DNA of 64,000 nucleotides from Streptacidiphilus albus JL83 (GCF_000744705.1 NZ_JQML01000001.1:8628017-8692016), one strand, 5' to 3'; positions 1 through 9,136 are shown, counted from the first letter of the stretch. Numbers and translations: made by a program. The notes: generated by a model from the letters alone, not told the origin.

Positions 1-1
1 G

Positions 2-2755
2 GTGATGCACGGCATGACCAGAAGACTGTGGTTCCCCACCGCGGGGGTCAGGGCCCCGCGGAACAGACCGCACGGCGGCAACGGCGCACGCCGGGCCGGC
101 TACGCCGCCCTGACGGTGGCGTCGATGCTCGGGATCATGATTGCCCCCGGCACCATGGCGACCGCCTCGGCGGCCGAGACCGCGCTCTCGGAGACCGGTT
201 GGGTGGCGAGCTCGAACACCAGCTCCTCTGCCGCCGACGCTCCGGCCAATGCCATCGACGGGAACCTGACCACCCGCTTCAGTTCCGACGCCTACCAGGC
301 GGCCGGGCAGTACTTCCAGGTCAACCTGGGGTCGAGCCAGACGTTCAACCAGATCGAGATGAACTCGGTCAACTCGGCGGGTGACTACGCGGCCGGTTAC
401 AGCGTGGAGGTGTCCACCGACGGGACCGACTTCACCACGGTGTACTCCGGGACCGGTACCTCCTCCCCGGAGACCGCCACCTTCGCCGCGCAGACGGCCC
501 AGTACATCCGGGTGGTGCTGACCGCGGCGAGCACCACCAGCTGGTGGTCGATCGACGAGTTCACCGTCTACAACGGCAGTCCCGCCCCGGCCGAGACCGC
601 GCTCTCGGAGACCGGTTGGGTGGCGAGCTCGAACACCGGCTCCTCGGCCGCCGACGCTCCGGCCAATGCCATCGACGGGAACCTGACCACCCGCTTCAGC
701 TCGGACGCCTACCAGGCGGCAGGGCAGTACTTCCAGGTCAACCTCGGGTCCAGTCAGACGTTCAACCAGATCGAGATGAACTCGGTCAACTCGGCGGGTG
801 ACTACGCGGCCGGTTACAGCGTGGAGGTGTCCACCGACGGGACCGACTTCACCACGGTGTACTCCGGGACCGGTACCTCCTCCCCGGAGACCGCCACCTT
901 CGCCGCGCAGACGGCGCAGTACATCCGGGTGGTGCTGACCGCGGCGAGCACCACCAGCTGGTGGTCGATCGACGAGTTCACCGTCTACTCCAACGGCTCC
1001 GGCGGCAGCACCACCCCGCCCCCGGCGACCGGCGGCAGCCTCGGCTCCAACGTCTACGTCTTCAACACCGGCATGTCCGAGGCGTCGATCCAGAGCCAGC
1101 TCAACACCATCGCCAACGCCCAGGTCTCCAACCAGTTCGGGACCCAGCGCTACTCCATCCTGTTCGACCCCGGAACCTACGGGACCGCCGCCGACCCGCT
1201 GGACTTCCAGGTCGGCTTCTACACCAGCGTCGCCGGGCTGGGGCAGAACCCCGGCCAGGTCGTCATCAACGGCTCCATCAACTCCTACAACCAGTGCAGC
1301 GGCACCACCTGCAACGCGACCGACAACTTCTGGCGGTCGGTCTCCAACCTGACCATCAACGTGGCCGGGAACACCGGCTGCGGGGCCGGTGAGGACTTCT
1401 GGGCCGCCTCGCAGGAGTCCCCGCTGCGCCGGGTGCAGGTCAACGGCAACCTCTCGCTGATGGACTACTGCGTCGGCGGTCCCGGCTACGCCAGCGGCGG
1501 CTTCATCTCCGACTCGGTCTTCAGCGGCGGCACCGTCACCAACGGCTCGCAGCAGCAGTACATCGCCCGCAACAGCACCATCGACAGCTGGAGCAACGCG
1601 GTCTGGAACCAGGTCTTCTGCGGCGACAACGGCGCTCCGGCGCAGAGCTTCGCCTCGAACTCCGGCGACAGCGGCGGCCCCAACTCCTACACCACCCTGG
1701 CCACCTGCCCGCAGACGCAGGAGGAGCCGTACCTCTACGTCGACTCCTCGGGCAACTACAACGTCTTCGTGCCCTCCGAGCAGACCAACTCCAGCGGTCC
1801 GACCTGGACCAACGGCAACACCCCCGGCACCTCCCTGCCGTTCAGCTCCTTCTACGTGGTCAACTCGGCCAGCACGGTGGCACAGATCAACGCGGCGCTC
1901 GCGGCCGGCGACAACCTGCTGGTCACTCCGGGCGTCTACAACGTCCCGTCGACCATCAGCGTCACCCACCCCGACACCAAGATCGTCGGTCTCGGCTTCC
2001 CCACCCTCATCCCCACCAACGGCAACGTCACCATGAACGTGGCCGACGTCAGCGGCGTCAACGTGTCCGGTCTGATCTTCGACGCCGGCTCGACCAGCTC
2101 CCCGGCGCTGCTGCAGCTCGGCACCCAGGGCTCCACGGTCAGCCACGCCGGTGACCCGGTCAGCGTCGACGACGTCACCTTCCGGGTCGGCGGCGCCGAG
2201 GCCGGCACCGCGAACACGGCCTTCGTCGACGACAGCAACAACTCGCTGATCGACGACGTCTGGGCCTGGCGCGCGGACCACGGCGCCGGCGCCGGCTCCT
2301 GGACCTCGGACCAGGGCAACACCGGCGCCGTCGTCAACGGCAACAACGTCACCGCCTACGGCCTCGCGGTCGAGCACTTCCAGCAGTACGAGACGGAGTG
2401 GAACGGCCAGGGCGGCACGGTCGTCTTCTTCCAGAACGAGAACCCCTACGAGGTGCCCAACCAGGCGGCCTGGATGGCCAGCTCCACCCAGGACGGCTAC
2501 CCCGCGTTCTACATCCCCAACAGCGTCACCTCGTTCCAGGGCTACGGCATGGGCAGCTACTCCTACTTCAACCAGGGAGTGAACATCCAGAACGCCATGG
2601 CCTTCCAGGCGCCGCAGACCTCCGGCGTCCAGTTCCACGACCTGCTGACCGTCTGGCTCAACGGCTCGGGCAGCATCAACTCGGTGATCAACGGCACCGG
2701 AGCGGCGGTGAGCTCGACCAACGGCGGACCCAGCGACGTGGTCTCCTACCAGTGA
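2..2755 (+). CDS. Secreted protein with two discoidin domains and a beta-helix catalytic-like region
   Basis: The predicted product is up to 917 residues. After an Arg-rich N-terminus there is a hydrophobic signal segment (around 35-58, ending in ASA) for Sec export. Two nearly identical F5/8 type C (discoidin, CBM32-like) domains follow at about 60-195 and 199-335, each with the NAIDGNLTTRFSS core. A Ser/Gly/Pro linker leads to a roughly 570-residue Asn/Gly/Ser-rich region typical of right-handed parallel beta-helix proteins. Similar actinobacterial proteins are often labelled adenylyl cyclase or GH55-like; I see no cyclase motif. The likely role is binding and cleaving a polysaccharide outside the cell. 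Starts at GTG 2, ATG 5 or ATG 14 are all possible, and the promoter lies outside the window. The fold is inferred from composition, and the substrate is unknown. Confidence 0.75.
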   Translation: MMHGMTRRLWFPTAGVRAPRNRPHGGNGARRAGYAALTVASMLGIMIAPGTMATASAAETALSETGWVASSNTSSSAADAPANAIDGNLTTRFSSDAYQAAGQYFQVNLGSSQTFNQIEMNSVNSAGDYAAGYSVEVSTDGTDFTTVYSGTGTSSPETATFAAQTAQYIRVVLTAASTTSWWSIDEFTVYNGSPAPAETALSETGWVASSNTGSSAADAPANAIDGNLTTRFSSDAYQAAGQYFQVNLGSSQTFNQIEMNSVNSAGDYAAGYSVEVSTDGTDFTTVYSGTGTSSPETATFAAQTAQYIRVVLTAASTTSWWSIDEFTVYSNGSGGSTTPPPATGGSLGSNVYVFNTGMSEASIQSQLNTIANAQVSNQFGTQRYSILFDPGTYGTAADPLDFQVGFYTSVAGLGQNPGQVVINGSINSYNQCSGTTCNATDNFWRSVSNLTINVAGNTGCGAGEDFWAASQESPLRRVQVNGNLSLMDYCVGGPGYASGGFISDSVFSGGTVTNGSQQQYIARNSTIDSWSNAVWNQVFCGDNGAPAQSFASNSGDSGGPNSYTTLATCPQTQEEPYLYVDSSGNYNVFVPSEQTNSSGPTWTNGNTPGTSLPFSSFYVVNSASTVAQINAALAAGDNLLVTPGVYNVPSTISVTHPDTKIVGLGFPTLIPTNGNVTMNVADVSGVNVSGLIFDAGSTSSPALLQLGTQGSTVSHAGDPVSVDDVTFRVGGAEAGTANTAFVDDSNNSLIDDVWAWRADHGAGAGSWTSDQGNTGAVVNGNNVTAYGLAVEHFQQYETEWNGQGGTVVFFQNENPYEVPNQAAWMASSTQDGYPAFYIPNSVTSFQGYGMGSYSYFNQGVNIQNAMAFQAPQTSGVQFHDLLTVWLNGSGSINSVINGTGAAVSSTNGGPSDVVSYQ
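173..990 (+). repeat. In-gene tandem duplication of a discoidin-domain segment
   Basis: Two copies of about 400 bp (173-573 and 590-990, period 417 bp = 139 codons) differ at only a few bases, mostly at third positions. The duplication keeps frame and encodes the two carbohydrate-binding-like domains of the secreted protein. So few synonymous differences imply a recent duplication or ongoing gene conversion. Confidence 0.85.
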
Positions 2756-2805
2756 ACCGACCTGCCGGGGGCAGCGGCACCGTGAGCTGACCCACCGCGC
2801 ACCGG

Positions 2806-2842
2806 CCGCGCCGATCCGCCCCATCCGGGCGGGTCGGCGCGG
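2806..2842. terminator. Strong hairpin after the discoidin protein gene
   Basis: Arms 2806-2821 and 2827-2842 pair over 16 bp (one G-T) around a 5-nt loop, 50 nt past the stop codon. It has no T tract, as is usual for actinobacterial terminators. Confidence 0.65.
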
Positions 2843-2977
2843 TCGCGTCCGGGCAGGTCCCGGAGGCGGCACCCACCGCACGGGTAATACGGTATGTCCG
2901 AGAACGTCTACTTTCCGCACGCGCTCCGAGGGAGTCCCGGCGCGGTCCGCACACCGTCGAGCGGGAGGGGCAGGCCG

Positions 2978-5221
2978 ATGGGAAACCAGGACGACAGCAC
3001 CACCGCGCCGCTCCGCGCGGACGAGGTGCTGGGCGCCGTCGGCATCGGCGTCTGGCGCTGGAACCGCCCCGAGGAGGTCCTTGAGGTGGACGAGGTCTGC
3101 GGGCGGCTGTTCGGGGCCGAGGCCGAAGGGGGCCGCCTGCTCAGCCGGCAGATACGGGCCCTGGTCGACCCCGAGGACTTCGTCCGGGTGCGCGCCACGG
3201 CGCTGCTCGCCATGACCGAGCAGCGACCCATGGAGGCCCGGATCCGGGTGGTCGGCGCCGACGGCCGACTGCGCCGGGTGCTGCGGCTCCAGCTCGTCCC
3301 GGCCGCCCCGGCCGGGCCGTACCCGCTCCAGGGCACGGCCCTGGAGGGCCACTGGACGGACGACTGCAGCACCGGCCCCGACCACCCCGGGGCGGACCGG
3401 CTGCTCGGCGAGGCCCCGCCGAGCGAGCCGCTGGACGGGCTGGCCGCCGAACTCCTGCAGATCGAGCAGCTGAACCGGGCCCCGAGCAGCCTCGGCTCCC
3501 GCCCCCCGGCGCACCGGCCGCCCGCCCACCGGCCGCCGGCGCCGCCCGCGCCGCCCGACCTGCGCCGCTCGCGCGAGGCGTTCCTGCTGGACGCCGGGCG
3601 CGCGCTGGCCGAGGCCGGTACCACCAGCGAGGTGCTGCGGGTGGTCGCCTCGCTGTCCATGCCCGGCTTCTCGCCCGACGGGCTGGCCGTCTTCGGCTTC
3701 GAGGGCGGCGTCCTCACCGTGGTCGGCCAGCACGGGCACCGGGAGGGCGACGAGAACCCCTTCCGGATGCCGCTGGACACCGCCTACCCGGGCGCCGAGG
3801 TGGTGCGCACCGGCCGGGCGGTCTACCTCTCCAGCCCGGAGGAGTACCAGCGCCGGTTCCCGGAGACCTGGCCGCTGGCGGCCGGCTTCGGCCGGCACTC
3901 CTGGGCCTTCCTGCCGCTGGTCACCGCCGGGCGGACGACCGGCGCGTGGCTGGCGGCCTTCCGCACCCCGGTGCGGTTCAGCCCCGAGGAGCGCGCGGTG
4001 CTCTCCACCGTCGCCCGGATGCTCGCCCACGCCCTGGAGCGGGCCCACACCAACGAGGCCGAACGGGCCCTCTCCCGGGGCCTGCGCCGCAGCATGGGCG
4101 TCGGCGCGCCCAGCCTCGCCGGAATGACCCTGGCCACCCGCTACGTGCCGACCGGCGGCGGGCTGATGGTCGGCGGCGACTGGTACGACGTGATCGACCT
4201 GCCCGGGGGCCGGGTGGCCCTGGTGATCGGCGACGTCCAGGGGCACGACGTGCACGCCGCGAGCATCATGGCCCAGCTGCGCACGGCGGTGCACGCCTAC
4301 GCGGCGGAGGGGCACCGCCCGGACGCGGTACTGGCCCGGGCCTCGCACTTCCTGGCCGGCCTCGACGACGACCGCTTCGCCACCTGCGTCTACCTGGAGG
4401 CCGACCCGGAGCGCGGCGTCCTGTCGATCGCCCGGGCCGGGCATCCGCACCCGGTCGTCCGGATGCCCGACGGCACCTGCCTGATCCGGCACGTGGCCGG
4501 CGGGCTGCCGCTGGGGCTGATGCCGGAGGAGGAGGACTACCCGGTGACCGACGTGGTGCTGCAGCCCGGCGAGGTGATGCTGCTCTGCACCGACGGGCTG
4601 ATCGAGACCGGCGGGCACGACATGTTCAGCGGCTGGGTCCGGGTCCGCGACACCATGTCGCCGGGACCCGCCGACGACCTGGAGGAGATGGCGGACAACC
4701 TGATCCGCGCGGTCCACGGCCCGGCCTCGCACAGCGGCCCCGGCCACCTCGCGGACCGGCGCGAGGACGACATCGCCCTGCTGCTGGTGCGGCGGGACCA
4801 GGACGGGCACCGACCCGCCCCGCCCGCGCGGCAGCTGGTGCTCACCGTGGCCCAGGACCAGCCGGAACGGATCTCCGGCGCCCGCGAGGAGCTGCGGGCG
4901 ATCCTGCACGACTGGGCGGCGGCCGACCATGTGGACGCCGCCGAGCTGCTGGCCTCGGAGCTGCTGGCGAACGTCCTGGTCCACACCGAGCAGGCGGCCA
5001 CCCTGGTCGCGGTGGTGACCGGGACGCCCGGCAGCCGCACGCTGCGGCTGGAGGTCGCCGACTCCAGCGACGAGCTGCCGCACCGCCGGACGCCGGGGGA
5101 GATGGCCTCCTCCGGGCGCGGCCTGGTCCTGCTGGACCTGCTCGCCGACCGCTGGGGCGTCCAGCCGCGCGGCCACGGCAAGGTGATCTGGTTCGTCCTG
5201 GAGGAGCGCCACGGCCACTGA
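2978..5221 (+). CDS. PAS/GAF SpoIIE-type PP2C phosphatase fused to a HATPase anti-sigma kinase domain
   Basis: Product of 747 residues. A PAS-like region (about 10-120) is followed by a Pro/His-rich linker (PPAHRPPAHRPPAPPAPP), a GAF domain (about 200-365), a SpoIIE/PP2C phosphatase domain (about 385-595) with the metal-binding GGDWYD and DVQGHD motifs, and a C-terminal RsbW-like HATPase domain (about 605-745; ELLANVLVHTE and GRGLVLLDLLADRWG). Such Streptomyces proteins sense a signal through PAS/GAF and control anti-sigma-factor antagonists by dephosphorylation and phosphorylation. I chose ATG 2978 because GGGAGGGG sits 7 nt upstream; an in-frame ATG at 2894 has no such site. No sigma or anti-antagonist gene adjoins it, so the partner is unknown. 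Confidence 0.9.
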   Translation: MGNQDDSTTAPLRADEVLGAVGIGVWRWNRPEEVLEVDEVCGRLFGAEAEGGRLLSRQIRALVDPEDFVRVRATALLAMTEQRPMEARIRVVGADGRLRRVLRLQLVPAAPAGPYPLQGTALEGHWTDDCSTGPDHPGADRLLGEAPPSEPLDGLAAELLQIEQLNRAPSSLGSRPPAHRPPAHRPPAPPAPPDLRRSREAFLLDAGRALAEAGTTSEVLRVVASLSMPGFSPDGLAVFGFEGGVLTVVGQHGHREGDENPFRMPLDTAYPGAEVVRTGRAVYLSSPEEYQRRFPETWPLAAGFGRHSWAFLPLVTAGRTTGAWLAAFRTPVRFSPEERAVLSTVARMLAHALERAHTNEAERALSRGLRRSMGVGAPSLAGMTLATRYVPTGGGLMVGGDWYDVIDLPGGRVALVIGDVQGHDVHAASIMAQLRTAVHAYAAEGHRPDAVLARASHFLAGLDDDRFATCVYLEADPERGVLSIARAGHPHPVVRMPDGTCLIRHVAGGLPLGLMPEEEDYPVTDVVLQPGEVMLLCTDGLIETGGHDMFSGWVRVRDTMSPGPADDLEEMADNLIRAVHGPASHSGPGHLADRREDDIALLLVRRDQDGHRPAPPARQLVLTVAQDQPERISGAREELRAILHDWAAADHVDAAELLASELLANVLVHTEQAATLVAVVTGTPGSRTLRLEVADSSDELPHRRTPGEMASSGRGLVLLDLLADRWGVQPRGHGKVIWFVLEERHGH

Positions 5222-5323
5222 GCGCAGCCGGGCCGCAGCCGGACCTCGGCCAGGCAGTAGGCTGCCGCGCGACCGCGTCCGCTCCCCGGCGGGCGCACCG
5301 CACAGCACGAACGGGAGTCCGCC

Positions 5324-5716
5324 ATGGAACTCGGCGAAGAACTGCTCACCCTGCTCCGGCAGCCCAGCACCTGCTACCTGGCCACCACGATGGCCGACGG
5401 CTCGCCGCAGGTGACCCAGACCTGGGTCGACACCGACGGCGAGCACGTGCTGATCAACAGCGTCGAGGGCCATCTGAAGACCCGGAACATCGCCCGCGAC
5501 CCCCGGGTTGCGCTCACCGTCTCCAGCCCGCAGAACCCCTCGCGCTACTTCCAGGTGCGCGGCCGGGTGCTCAAGGCGACCACGGACGGCGCGGTGGAGC
5601 ACATCGAGGAGCTGGCGCAGAAGTACCTGGGCAAGCCGTACCCCTGGTACGGCGGCCGGGACCAGGTGCGGGTGCTCTTCGTGATCGAGCCGGAGCGGAT
5701 CAGCAGCCAGGGCTGA
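5324..5716 (+). CDS. PPOX-class (F420/FMN-dependent) split-barrel oxidoreductase
   Basis: A 130-residue protein of the pyridoxamine-5'-phosphate-oxidase-like split-barrel superfamily. Diagnostic stretches are the N-terminal CYLATTMADGSPQVTQTW, HLKTRNIARDPRVALTV in the middle, and a C-terminal FVIEPERI strand. Family members from actinobacteria usually bind F420 or FMN and reduce small molecules; the substrate cannot be read from sequence. It has its own start with GGGAG upstream and converges on the ketoacyl synthase, with the two genes overlapping by 17 bp at their 3' ends. Confidence 0.88.
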   Translation: MELGEELLTLLRQPSTCYLATTMADGSPQVTQTWVDTDGEHVLINSVEGHLKTRNIARDPRVALTVSSPQNPSRYFQVRGRVLKATTDGAVEHIEELAQKYLGKPYPWYGGRDQVRVLFVIEPERISSQG

Positions 5717-6983
5717 GCGGCCCGATCGGGCCTCGGTCGGCCCGGGTGAAGGCCAGCGAGACGTTGTGGCCGCCGAAGCCGAAGGAGTTGGCCAGGGCCG
5801 CGTCCCAACTCCCGCTCCTGGCGGTGCCGGAGACCACGTCCAGGCCGACCCCCGGGTCGAGCCGGTCGAGGTTCCTGGTCGGCGGCAGCGAGCCGTCGCG
5901 CAGCGCCAGCAGGGCCACGATCGCGCCCAACGCGCCCGAAGCGCCCAGCAGATGGCCGGTCATCGACTTGCTCGCGGTGACCGCGGGACCGGTGCCGACG
6001 GCCTCGGCCACGGCCTGCGCCTCGGCCAGGTCCCCCTGCGGGGTGGAGGTGGCGTGGGCGTGCACCACGCCGATGTCCGCCGGAGCCAGTCCGCCGGACT
6101 CCAGCGCCAGCCGCATCGCCCGGCTCTGGCCCGCCGGGTCCGAGGCGGTGATGTGGAGGGCGCTGGAGGTCACGCCGGTGCCGGCCAGTCGGGCGTGGGC
6201 GCGGGCACCGCGCGCCCGGGCGAAATCGGCGCGCTCCAGCACCACCACGGCGGCGCCCTCGCCCAGCACGAAGCCGTCGCGGTCCGCGTCGAACGGACGC
6301 GAGGCCGCGCCGGGGTCGTCCTGCCGGGTGGACAGCGCGGTCATCTGCGCGAAGGCGGTCAGCGGCAGCCCGCGCAGACAGGCCTCGGTACCGCCGGCGA
6401 CGACCACGTCCGCCCGGCCGAGGCGGATCAGGTCGAGCCCGAGGGCGATCGCCTCGGCCCCGGACGAACAGGCGCTGACGGGGGTGTGCGCGCCGCCCCG
6501 CGCGCCGAGTTCGATGCTGACCCAGGCGGCCGGGCCGTTGGGCATCAGCATGGTGACGGTGTGCGGGGAGACCTTGCGCGGCCCCGAGCGCTCCAGCACG
6601 TCGTCCTGGTCCAGCAGCGAGCGCACCCCGCCCACGCCGGTGCCGATCACCACGGCCACCCGCTCCGGGTCGGCCTCCGGCCGGCCTGCGTCCGCCCACG
6701 CCTCCCGGGCGGCGACCAGCGCGGCCTGCTCGCAGCGGTCCAGCCGGCGGGCGAGCGGCCGGGGCAGCTCGGTCGCCGGATCCACCCGCATCGGCGCGGC
6801 CAGCCGCACCGGCAGCCCCTCGGTCCAGTCGTCGTCCAGCAGCACGACGCCGTTCTCGCCCGCGAGCAGCGCGGACCAGGTCGTCGGCAGGTCGCCGCCC
6901 AGGGGCGTGGTCGCCCCGAGCCCGGTGACCCAGGCACCGCTGTCGGTCATCACGCTGTCAGTCGTCACGCTTCCAGTCATCAC
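5700..6983 (-). CDS. Beta-ketoacyl-ACP synthase II-like enzyme
   Basis: Product of 427 residues with a thiolase-fold condensing-enzyme layout. The active-site Cys lies in VSACSSGAEAI (around 172), the first catalytic His in HAHATSTPQGD (around 311), and the second in KSMTGHLLGASG (around 345). The C-terminus carries the family NSFGFGGHN motif. It should catalyse decarboxylative Claisen condensation of malonyl-ACP with an acyl chain, as FabF does. No ACP, malonyl transferase or reductase gene sits beside it, so it is a stand-alone, possibly accessory KAS rather than the core fatty-acid operon. GTG 6983, the adjacent ATG and an ATG ten codons later are all possible starts. A TetR gene diverges from it across a shared operator, so it is probably repressed by that regulator. 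Confidence 0.88.
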   Translation of the reverse strand: MMTGSVTTDSVMTDSGAWVTGLGATTPLGGDLPTTWSALLAGENGVVLLDDDWTEGLPVRLAAPMRVDPATELPRPLARRLDRCEQAALVAAREAWADAGRPEADPERVAVVIGTGVGGVRSLLDQDDVLERSGPRKVSPHTVTMLMPNGPAAWVSIELGARGGAHTPVSACSSGAEAIALGLDLIRLGRADVVVAGGTEACLRGLPLTAFAQMTALSTRQDDPGAASRPFDADRDGFVLGEGAAVVVLERADFARARGARAHARLAGTGVTSSALHITASDPAGQSRAMRLALESGGLAPADIGVVHAHATSTPQGDLAEAQAVAEAVGTGPAVTASKSMTGHLLGASGALGAIVALLALRDGSLPPTRNLDRLDPGVGLDVVSGTARSGSWDAALANSFGFGGHNVSLAFTRADRGPIGPLSPGC

Positions 6984-7062
6984 GGCAACGCCCTGCTTCC
7001 GGTGGTGCTGTCCGGCGACCGCGGGAGTGGCGGCGGTCGCTGCTTCCGCTGCCGAAGCTAGT

Positions 7063-7080
7063 CAACCAACCAGTTGGTTG
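7063..7080. promoter_or_regulatory. TetR operator palindrome between KAS and tetR
   Basis: Perfect 8-bp arms CAACCAAC and GTTGGTTG flank a 2-bp spacer. It lies just upstream of a -10-like TAGGAT (7087-7092) for the rightward gene, and in the leader of the leftward KAS gene. This is the expected position for autoregulation plus control of the neighbour. The regulator-site pairing is inferred from placement. Confidence 0.7.
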
Positions 7081-7098
7081 GCTATGTAGGATCGCCCC

Positions 7099-7737
7099 AT
7101 GAGAAGCGGGGGAACATTGGTGGGGACCCGTGCCCGGCTGCTGGCCGCGGCGCGCGCGGAGTTCGCCGCCCACGGCATGGGCGGGGCCCGGGTCGGCCGG
7201 ATCGCCGAGCAGGCCGGCGTCAACAAGGAGCGGATCTACGGCTACTTCGGCAGCAAGGAGCAGCTCTTCGCGGCCGTGGTCGCCGAGGCGCTGACCGAGC
7301 ACGCCGAGCTGCTGGGCCTGCCGGAGGGCGATCCCGGCGAGTACGCCGGCCGGATCTACGACCTGCACCGGGGCAACCCGCAGCTGCTGCGGCTGATGAT
7401 GTGGGAGTCGCTGCACTACGGCACCGGCGGGCTGCCCAACGCCCGGCAGCGGGCTGAGCGCTACCGGGCGACCGTCGACGCCCTGGCCGCGGCCCGGGGG
7501 AGCGGGTCGGAGGAGACCACCGGGTCGCCGGCCACCCTGCTCGCGCTGATCGGCATCGCCGTGCTGCCGGCGGCCTTTCCGCAGCTCACCCGGCTGGTCC
7601 TGGGCCTGCCGGAGCCCGGGGCGGGGTCGGCGGCGGGGTCGGCGGCGGAGGCCGGAGCGGACGCCGAGGGCTGGGACGACGCGGAGCTGCGGGCCGGGAT
7701 CGTCACGCTGGCCCGGCGGATGACCGCCCACCCGTAG
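7099..7737 (+). CDS. TetR/AcrR-family repressor
   Basis: Product of 212 residues with an N-terminal TetR helix-turn-helix (RLLAAARAEFAAHG, then GRIAEQAGVNKERIYGYFGSKEQLFAAVV), a TetR_C-type ligand-binding region and an Ala/Gly-rich insert (around 170-190). TAGGAT ends 6 nt before ATG 7099, which implies a leaderless mRNA. An internal TTG/GTG at 7118-7121 with GGGGGA upstream is an alternative start. It diverges from the ketoacyl synthase and probably represses both promoters through the palindrome at 7063. Confidence 0.88.
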   Translation: MRSGGTLVGTRARLLAAARAEFAAHGMGGARVGRIAEQAGVNKERIYGYFGSKEQLFAAVVAEALTEHAELLGLPEGDPGEYAGRIYDLHRGNPQLLRLMMWESLHYGTGGLPNARQRAERYRATVDALAAARGSGSEETTGSPATLLALIGIAVLPAAFPQLTRLVLGLPEPGAGSAAGSAAEAGADAEGWDDAELRAGIVTLARRMTAHP

Positions 7738-7860
7738 CGCCGACCGTCCCAGCGGGCGGGTACCTCCCCCTTTGGGTACATTCGTGAGCAGTCTGCGCCA
7801 GCGCCAAGGGCCGTGACGGGAACCAGGAAAGACGGCACGCCACCTTCGGAAAGGGTCTCC

Positions 7861-8958
7861 ATGTCCCCCGCTCTCAGCAATGCCACTCTTGCCGGGCTCC
7901 GCCGGCCGCGCCCCTACCCCGCCGTGTCGATCCTGATGCCGACCCACCGGCGCGACCGCGACAACGCCCAGGACCCGATCCGGCTGCGCAACCTGGTGAC
8001 CGAGGCGAAGGACCGGATCCAGGCCGACCCCGCCGTCTCCCGGGCCGACCGGATCGACCTCTTCGGCCAGCTCGACCAGGCCGTCGAGCAGATCGACCCG
8101 TACTACGCCGAGGAGGGGCTGGCGCTGTTCGTCGCGACCGGCGAGCACCAGTTGTGGACCCTCGACCGGCCGGTGCCCTCCCGGGTGGTCATCTCGGACA
8201 CCTTCCTGACCCGCAACCTGGTCGCGATGCAGGCGGCGGACCAGCGCTACTGGGTGCTGGTCGTCTCGGCCGACCACGTCACCCTGTGGAACGGCGAACG
8301 GGAGCGCGCGGTCCAGGAGAAGAGCGGCGCCTTCCCGCTGGGCCGCAGCCTGGAGGACCCGGACTCGGAGCGCAAGGAGCGGATCGGCGACCTGCCGAGC
8401 ACCTTCACCGACGAGCTGACCCGGCAGTTCCTGCGCGAGGCCGACACAGCGCTGGCGGCCGTGCTCGCCACCGAGCCCCGTCCGGTGTACGTGGTCGGCG
8501 AGGCGCAGGCGCTCGCCCTGCTCGACGACGTCGGCACGGCGGTCAAGGGCGCGGTCGCCCGGGTGACCCTGGGCGGCCTGGCCCAGGGGCCGGCCGAGGC
8601 GGTGTGGCACGCGGTCCAGCCGGCCCTGGCCGCCCACGCTGCCGCGGAGGTCGCGGCGGTGGAGCAGGAGTTGGAGAAGGCGATCGGCCGGAAGGACTTC
8701 GCCGCCGGGATCGACGAGGTCTGGCAGAAGGTCACCACCGGGCGGATCGCGCTGCTCGCGGTCGAGGACGACTACCGGACCACCGTCCGCGACGACGGCG
8801 ACCACCTGGTCCCGGCCGAGTCCGGCGAGGAGGGCGCCCGGGACGACATCGTCGACGAGGTCGTTGAGCGCGCCCTGGACACCGGTGCCCGGGTGCGCTT
8901 CGTCCCCAACGACACCCTGGCCGGGTCCGGCCGGATCGCCGCCGTCCTGCGCTACTGA
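7861..8958 (+). CDS. baeRF3-domain protein (bacterial archaeo-eukaryotic release-factor-like)
   Basis: Product of 365 residues. The N-terminal SILMPTHRRDRDNAQDPIRLRNL is the signature opening of baeRF family 3. The rest carries the alternating alpha/beta pattern and a C-terminal segment (ARVRFVPNDTLAGSGRIAAVLRY) resembling the eRF1 domain 3 region. Members are related to eRF1/Pelota and are thought to act on ribosomes or RNA under stress; none of that is demonstrated here. ATG 7861 is preferred over GTG 7813 because GGAAAGGG lies 6 nt upstream. Confidence 0.8.
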   Translation: MSPALSNATLAGLRRPRPYPAVSILMPTHRRDRDNAQDPIRLRNLVTEAKDRIQADPAVSRADRIDLFGQLDQAVEQIDPYYAEEGLALFVATGEHQLWTLDRPVPSRVVISDTFLTRNLVAMQAADQRYWVLVVSADHVTLWNGERERAVQEKSGAFPLGRSLEDPDSERKERIGDLPSTFTDELTRQFLREADTALAAVLATEPRPVYVVGEAQALALLDDVGTAVKGAVARVTLGGLAQGPAEAVWHAVQPALAAHAAAEVAAVEQELEKAIGRKDFAAGIDEVWQKVTTGRIALLAVEDDYRTTVRDDGDHLVPAESGEEGARDDIVDEVVERALDTGARVRFVPNDTLAGSGRIAAVLRY

Positions 8959-8976
8959 CCGACCGCACCTCCTTCA

Positions 8977-9018
8977 CCGGGCCCGGCCGACGGTCACTCC
9001 GACCGCGGCCGGGCCCGG
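8977..9018. terminator. Bidirectional hairpin after the baeRF3 gene
   Basis: Arms 8977-8988 and 9007-9018 pair perfectly over 12 bp of GC-rich sequence with an 18-nt loop. It lies between the stop of the plus-strand gene and the stop of the cupin remnant on the minus strand. Confidence 0.65.
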
Positions 9019-9110
9019 ACGTCGCGGACATGGGCGCGCTCGCCCTGGCGGCCGAAGAGGCAGAGGAACTCGACCGGCTCGCCGTCCGCGCCGCCGAACC
9101 AGTGCGGGGG
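8994..9110 (-). pseudogene. 3' remnant of a cupin-like gene
   Basis: Read on the minus strand, this short frame encodes PPHWFGGADGEPVEFLCLFG and then RQGERAHVRDVRARPRSE before a stop. That looks like the last two strands of a cupin barrel. Upstream of about 9110 the similarity stops and there is no start codon or remaining barrel, so the gene appears beheaded exactly where the accessory island begins. The cupin assignment rests on memory of the C-terminal pattern. Confidence 0.45.
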
Positions 9111-9136
9111 GCCGGCACGGACTTGGGGGATGCCTT

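Noticed and set aside
2-2755. An adenylyl cyclase.
   Set aside because: No class III cyclase motifs; the sequence looks like a secreted beta-helix with discoidin domains.
3946-7089. A 1047-codon open frame on the plus strand.
   Set aside because: It is a Gly/Arg/Pro-rich shadow of the phosphatase, PPOX and KAS genes; domain evidence is in the other frames.
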